In this document: positions 29,195 through 33,138 of the stretch, in pieces
Numbering within the stretch: the first letter of the stretch is position 1
Layout: each line of letters opens with the position of its first letter
Source of the DNA: a virus
Direction: 5' to 3' (one strand)
IMG/VR virus record: IMGVR_UViG_3300033145_003427
Span: 1 to 33,138 of that record
Length of the DNA stretch: 33,138 nucleotides
Made by a program: the position numbers and the translations under genes
The notes under the pieces: generated by a model
The model's database searches: none
What the model was told of the DNA's origin: nothing
What the model saw: the letters and a program-made list of their open reading frames with translations, nothing else

Positions 29195-30730
29195 CTACTT
29201 ATCGCCTTCTATAGCTACATCTAATATCTTATCAGCTAAAGAATTAGCTTCTTCCCAATTAGCTTCTTTGACAGCTTTTATCAACTCCGCACCGAACTGA
29301 TTTATAGGGCTCATGGGAAGATTAAACGGTGATTGTCCTCCTGGGGTTCCTGGAGGATAAACTTCATCTCCTTCTTCACCATCAAGGTTGCCTTTTTCAA
29401 TTTCATCATCTAATCCCATCTTACCCCGCCAAGTTTTCTTACTCACAATTTTATACTTAAACAGAATTTCAAAAGCCTTAGCCAACTTGTCAATATCAGC
29501 AGCAATCATCGGAGGAAACTCTACCCGACAGGTTGTTTCTGTTTCTTTAGGCAAGTCTCCATGGTCAATCTTATTCTGAATAACTATCTCAAATAGATCC
29601 TCATAGAAGCCAGTAAAATAGTCCTGCCACTCTTCTATCTCTCTCACAAAAGGATTCTGAGCAATGAGACTACTCGCGTAATTAGCATTACTATAGTCAC
29701 CAGTAAAGATCATCTCAGGCATCCCCACTCCAGCCGCAATCGATAACAACATAGATCTACCATCTTCTGCGACATCGCTTGCATTTATGTTAGGACTAAG
29801 CATATTGTACTCTATTCCTTTACTTGCAGTAATAATTGTTCCTCTTGGAGGAGCCTTTACCTTCTTTTTACTAGATGATAAGTTATCACTGAGATTTTCA
29901 TTCCGAATCTCTTTTACTTTAGAAGCCGAACCTTCTACTGTTCTAACTAGAGCAATAGCGCTGCGAACTTTATTCAATACTATCCGGTCTTCAAGCCACT
30001 CATCATATTGTTTCAACCGTTTGCTACAAACTCGCAGAACAGACACACCTCGTTTTTGGTCTGAATCCGAGAAAACTTTCAGGTGAATGATTTCCTCTGC
30101 CTTAATCTCTTCTTTAAAGTTCCCATCAGAGTCGCAACGAGTATAGGAAACAGGAGTTTCTACATCTTCTGGTTCTGTCTTAATACCAAAGCTATATTCA
30201 TTTCCAAACTTCTTGCCCCCACCAACTCCACGAGTTGGCTTACTAATTTGAGTTGCCCTAATAAATCTTATTTTTACATCACCATTCTGGTTTGGGCTCT
30301 TTTCCCTGAATAAACGTAGAAAGACTTCTCCATCCCTAAACAGTCTTGTAGCAATTTCTTTCTCTCTCCAATTAAACTTGTTCTGACGACGGAAATCTTC
30401 CCACACTTCATTTACCTTCTCATTTTCAGCATCAGGATCTATCTTAGGCCCTTTTCCAAGAGTGAACTTAACAAGACTTCTAACAATAGCTCTTGCATGA
30501 GTATTGTCGTGATAGAGCTTGAATACCCCCCTAAGTATGGTATTATGATCAGCCTCTTCGACAATTCCTCTTCCTGCTTGGCCAAGAAGATTCCAATCAT
30601 TCTCGTCCTCATCTCGTATGATACTATTTCGAGCTTCAGTTAGCATCTTAGTAGCAGTTTCTAATTCGATTAGCTCATACTTAAGCGAAGCCGCTCTCAA
30701 CTTTCTTTTTGTCTTTATTATCTCAAACAT
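29195..30730 (-). CDS. Portal protein (lambda-type family)
   Basis: This 511-aa protein forms the dodecameric DNA channel at one capsid vertex. Motifs include an early helical stem around FKLYHDNTHARAIVRSLVKF, KEIATRLFRDGEVFLRLFRE, IIHLKVFSDSDQKRGVSVLR and the late segment IAAGVGMPEMIFTGDYSNAN followed by YASSLIAQNPFVREIEEWQD. These are typical of lambda gpB-type portals. The C-terminus is acidic with a Pro/Gly-rich PPGTPGG turn. GAGG lies eight bases upstream of the ATG. It is followed directly by the MuF gene, and preceded by a sigma-like gene and a 33-bp motif. Confidence 0.9.
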   Translation of the reverse strand: MFEIIKTKRKLRAASLKYELIELETATKMLTEARNSIIRDEDENDWNLLGQAGRGIVEEADHNTILRGVFKLYHDNTHARAIVRSLVKFTLGKGPKIDPDAENEKVNEVWEDFRRQNKFNWREKEIATRLFRDGEVFLRLFREKSPNQNGDVKIRFIRATQISKPTRGVGGGKKFGNEYSFGIKTEPEDVETPVSYTRCDSDGNFKEEIKAEEIIHLKVFSDSDQKRGVSVLRVCSKRLKQYDEWLEDRIVLNKVRSAIALVRTVEGSASKVKEIRNENLSDNLSSSKKKVKAPPRGTIITASKGIEYNMLSPNINASDVAEDGRSMLLSIAAGVGMPEMIFTGDYSNANYASSLIAQNPFVREIEEWQDYFTGFYEDLFEIVIQNKIDHGDLPKETETTCRVEFPPMIAADIDKLAKAFEILFKYKIVSKKTWRGKMGLDDEIEKGNLDGEEGDEVYPPGTPGGQSPFNLPMSPINQFGAELIKAVKEANWEEANSLADKILDVAIEGDK

Positions 30731-30773
30731 AATTTATATCCTCAAAGTCTCCAATCAAAGCCACCCTTATATC

Positions 30774-30806
30774 ATATATTAGCATAAAAGTAGGCTACAT
30801 AATATT
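30774..30806 (-). promoter_or_regulatory. 33-bp conserved motif, copy A (upstream of portal)
   Basis: On the minus strand AATATTATGTA and CTAATATAT are separated by 13 bases (G, CCTAC, TTTTATG). The motif begins one base after the stop of the sigma-like gene and lies 43 bases before the portal start. It is the partner of copy B at 26356-26388. ATATTA and TAATAT are inverted, so a hairpin or a dimeric binding site is also possible. Confidence 0.5.
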
Positions 30807-30807
30807 T

Positions 30808-31386
30808 TCAACGGGGACCTAAAATTAATTCTATCATCGGTTTAAAAGCCTTTTTCAACGCACAATAAACATTACGATTCATTCCATGTTTACTTTCCTT
30901 TCTATCAGGAATATGAGAACATAAAGATTCAAACGCATCATCAAAAGCAATTCTATACTTATCAGGAACAACCTCTCTGAATTGCTGTAATGTAAGTAAT
31001 CTATCAAACATTACATTTTCCGAGCAAGGGTTTAAATGCAAGGTTTCCTTCAGCTCTTCAAGAGGAAGAACAACATGTTTATCCTTTGTTGCATACTCCA
31101 TAAGTAAAAAATACCGTGTAAAATCATAGATATACTTTGCAAGATGAGGGTTTGCCCCATCATACTTTTTCAAACAAAAATAAAAAGCTTCCCAACTTAG
31201 GCTGAGAAGTTTTTCTTTAGATTCGAACTTTCCCCACTTCTGTAAAATAGATTTTACCCAACGGATCATCCAAGGCTTCATTCTAAGGTATACTTCATTA
31301 CGAACTTTCGCTCTTCTCCATTCTTGCTTATATTGTTGATACTTTACAATCAACTCTCTACACTCAGCTTGAAGCTTTTGATTCAT
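30808..31386 (-). CDS. Sigma-factor-like protein (region 2-like)
   Basis: This 192-aa helical protein has a segment resembling sigma-70 region 2: VYLRMKPWMIRWVKSILQKW, then LSLSWEAFYFCLKKYD and LAKYIYDFTRYFLLMEYAT, that is, the helical bundle with aromatic residues that melts the -10 element. The last 70 residues may form a region-4-like helix-turn-helix (LTLQQFREVVPDKYRIAFDD, later CALKKAFKPMIELILG), but this part is weak. GGGG precedes the ATG at 31386, three bases after the terminase stop. A phage late transcription factor is inferred. A small terminase-type DNA-binding protein is an alternative. Confidence 0.5.
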   Translation of the reverse strand: MNQKLQAECRELIVKYQQYKQEWRRAKVRNEVYLRMKPWMIRWVKSILQKWGKFESKEKLLSLSWEAFYFCLKKYDGANPHLAKYIYDFTRYFLLMEYATKDKHVVLPLEELKETLHLNPCSENVMFDRLLTLQQFREVVPDKYRIAFDDAFESLCSHIPDRKESKHGMNRNVYCALKKAFKPMIELILGPR

Positions 31387-31389
31387 TCT

Positions 31390-33138
31390 CTATCCCCACC
31401 AGCCATCACCTTCAATATCTTCAAATACAGGAGCAAATAATTCCCGAAAGTAAGAAATAGAAGACTGTACTATGTACCGAGCACAGTCCATTCCATGATT
31501 ATACATATCAAGTGGTTCTTTAGGATTCGGTTTCCCTTGTTTGGTCACTTTATACTTGTAAAGCTCAAATTCACGAGTAGTATCTATCAATTCTACAGAA
31601 TCGCAGTCAAAATAATTATCAAATACATAGAAATGCGCTTTTCTATTCCCTTCCCCATCTTTATATGTTTGAAGATGTGCTCTCAATGTACTAATTCCTG
31701 CTTCTTTTGATGTCTCTGCTCCGAGAGTGGGAATACCATGAGTTTCTTCCAAATCAATCCGTTCCTGCTTTGCAGAGGGATCAGCAAAGATTATCTCCCC
31801 AGGACTATATCCAGGGCTGGACTTTATCCTCGAAGCGTGCTCTTCTATTGTCCTTCCTCCAGTACGATACTCATAAAATAAGTAGTAGGTAATCTTAGCT
31901 CGGATAGCTTCGCCCAAAGGAGTATTTTCTGCTTCACTTCGAAAGTCAGTCACATCAAGATAGTATTTCTGATATACAAAATCGTGTCCAGGACTGGTCC
32001 CAAAGTCGATAGCAGAAGCAATAATAAAATCTCTCTCATCACCAGGCTCAAAAGGAGGAATGATATGGAACCTCTCATTCCAGTAGCCTCCATATACAAA
32101 AACAGAACCAGAAGGACGTTTGTTAAACCACTCGACATTGAGAGTCTCACGGTCAAGGCGAAGAACCTTGTCAAGAATGAAGTCCTCTACTTTGTAGTAA
32201 CCCACACATTTACGGGCTCTTTGACCACAAACCTGCTTTATAGGACAATCTCCCCAGTAAGGATCTCCTTTACATTGATGAGTACAACGCTCAAGCACCT
32301 CCCAAACACACCAGCAATAGGTCCTCATGCCTCCTACTACATCTTTTTCAAGCTTGGCTTGGTCAAGGAGTTGTTGCATAGGTCCAGATTCTCGCTGTCT
32401 TGTAGAAGTATACACTGTCTGAGCAGTAATTGTATGGCCTGTACTTACAGACTCTCCAGACATCGCCATACTCATACCAGCTTGAAGAACACCCCAATCC
32501 ATTTCTTCCACTTCGTCGAAGCGGGCCTTATGAGGATGAGGACCCCGCACCCCTTTCTCTGTGCCGGAGATGACTTGTAGCTGACTCTCGTTTTTGTACA
32601 CAAACAGAGTCTTTGTAGGTTCTCTTGCGAACAACTCACCTAGAAACTCGTTACTACTATGAAATTCTTTAAAGTATCCACACATTTTATCTGCTTGAGT
32701 TAGGACAGCACCAGCAGATACTATCTCGCACCCAGGCTTGAAAAGCATGTCAAGATGATTCAGGATAGCAAGGTTTAATGTTTTCCCTCCTGTACGGTTG
32801 GCAAATCCTATAGCATTCCTAACTCGTTCAAAAAACATATCTGAGATAAAAGAGAATGGAGCCTTATGGTGTCGGCAAACCCGATCATGCCCCCGTGGAA
32901 TGGAGTACCCTAGAAATGCTCGTATGTAGAAATGGAGCATATCATCATGTCGAGGTCCTCCTTGGTCTATAAGACCTTCGAGAAGTTGGGAATAGTAATT
33001 TTCATTATCTTCTTTTTTAAGAAACTCATCTGCGATACGAGAAAACAATTTTTTGTTTTTGCTCTTTCTCGCATCTGTAGTCGGTAAGTCGTTAAATCTT
33101 AAAATCGCTTCTGTAAGTTCTTGCGTATCGTTTCTCAT
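31390..33138 (-). CDS. Terminase large subunit
   Basis: This 582-aa protein packages DNA. The ATPase part has a Walker A-like GFANRTGGKT (111-120, K119) and Walker B-like KARFDEVEEM (204-213, D208/E209). The nuclease part has D378 in IASAIDFG, D453 in IIFADPSAK and D551 in MYNHGMDCARYI. Between them, residues 275-311 hold seven cysteines (C275, C277, C285, C289, C298, C304, C311), probably a zinc site. The ATG is at the last base of the window, so the upstream ribosome binding site and any earlier start are not visible. Length is normal for the family. Confidence 0.92.
   Translation of the reverse strand: MRNDTQELTEAILRFNDLPTTDARKSKNKKLFSRIADEFLKKEDNENYYSQLLEGLIDQGGPRHDDMLHFYIRAFLGYSIPRGHDRVCRHHKAPFSFISDMFFERVRNAIGFANRTGGKTLNLAILNHLDMLFKPGCEIVSAGAVLTQADKMCGYFKEFHSSNEFLGELFAREPTKTLFVYKNESQLQVISGTEKGVRGPHPHKARFDEVEEMDWGVLQAGMSMAMSGESVSTGHTITAQTVYTSTRQRESGPMQQLLDQAKLEKDVVGGMRTYCWCVWEVLERCTHQCKGDPYWGDCPIKQVCGQRARKCVGYYKVEDFILDKVLRLDRETLNVEWFNKRPSGSVFVYGGYWNERFHIIPPFEPGDERDFIIASAIDFGTSPGHDFVYQKYYLDVTDFRSEAENTPLGEAIRAKITYYLFYEYRTGGRTIEEHASRIKSSPGYSPGEIIFADPSAKQERIDLEETHGIPTLGAETSKEAGISTLRAHLQTYKDGEGNRKAHFYVFDNYFDCDSVELIDTTREFELYKYKVTKQGKPNPKEPLDMYNHGMDCARYIVQSSISYFRELFAPVFEDIEGDGWWG

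Noticed and set aside
30808-31386. Small terminase subunit
   Set aside because: It follows rather than precedes the large subunit, and the sigma region-2-like segment fits better; low confidence is kept because the match is by eye.
31984-32580. A 198-codon plus-strand frame
   Set aside because: It lies opposite the terminase Cys cluster and ATPase region, where the minus strand shows conserved motifs. No plus-strand gene is seen elsewhere.

Overview
The window is a block of a tailed, double-stranded DNA bacteriophage (or prophage), most likely a siphovirus with a lambda/HK97-like morphogenesis plan. Every gene I accept lies on the minus strand, so transcription runs from position 33138 towards position 1. 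Genes are tightly packed, often overlapping as ATGA, TAATG or TAGTG, and most have strong GGAGG-type ribosome binding sites. Base composition is AT-rich and GTG and TTG starts are common. No tRNA, rRNA, integrase, lysis or replication gene is visible. The host cannot be named. An O-antigen-ligase-like membrane protein and lambda-type tail-tip proteins (gpL-like, gpJ-like) suggest a Gram-negative host.

Layout in transcription order. Packaging and head: large terminase (33138-31390), a sigma-factor-like protein (31386-30808), portal (30730-29195), a MuF-type minor head protein carrying two inteins (29194-26432), a small Cys-containing protein (26338-25766), a capsid protease-scaffold fusion with a nested scaffold start (25648-24245), two paralogous decoration-like proteins (24230-23146) and the major capsid protein (23119-22013). 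A 246-bp structured non-coding region follows. An accessory cassette (21766-16457) holds beta-rich appendage proteins and a Wzy/WaaL-like O-antigen ligase with a C-terminal TPR-like region.

Neck and tail: a hypothetical protein, head-tail adaptor, head-closure-like protein, HK97 gp10-like protein, a 65-aa protein, tail terminator candidate, a 47-aa zinc ribbon, two tail-tube paralogs (one with an inserted carbohydrate-binding-like domain), and the tail assembly chaperone gene pair joined by a -1 frameshift site. Tape measure, a distal tail protein, a gpL-like protein with four cysteines, a GNAT-like protein and a 1126-aa gpJ-like tip protein with a discoidin domain follow. The left end holds fibre-like proteins, a sulfotransferase, a hypothetical protein, a glycosyltransferase and a 44-residue tandem-repeat fibre that runs off the edge.

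The main points for follow-up are: the doubly inteined MuF protein, with both insertions exactly at the conserved cysteines of its C-terminal motif; the two gene-within-gene expression devices (nested scaffold start, frameshifted chaperone); two intergenic RNAs that resemble IS200/IS605 right ends or omega RNAs without a tnpB gene in view; a 33-bp motif repeated upstream of two head genes and lying next to a sigma-like gene; and a glycan-active set (O-antigen ligase, glycosyltransferase, sulfotransferase) placed inside a virion operon.
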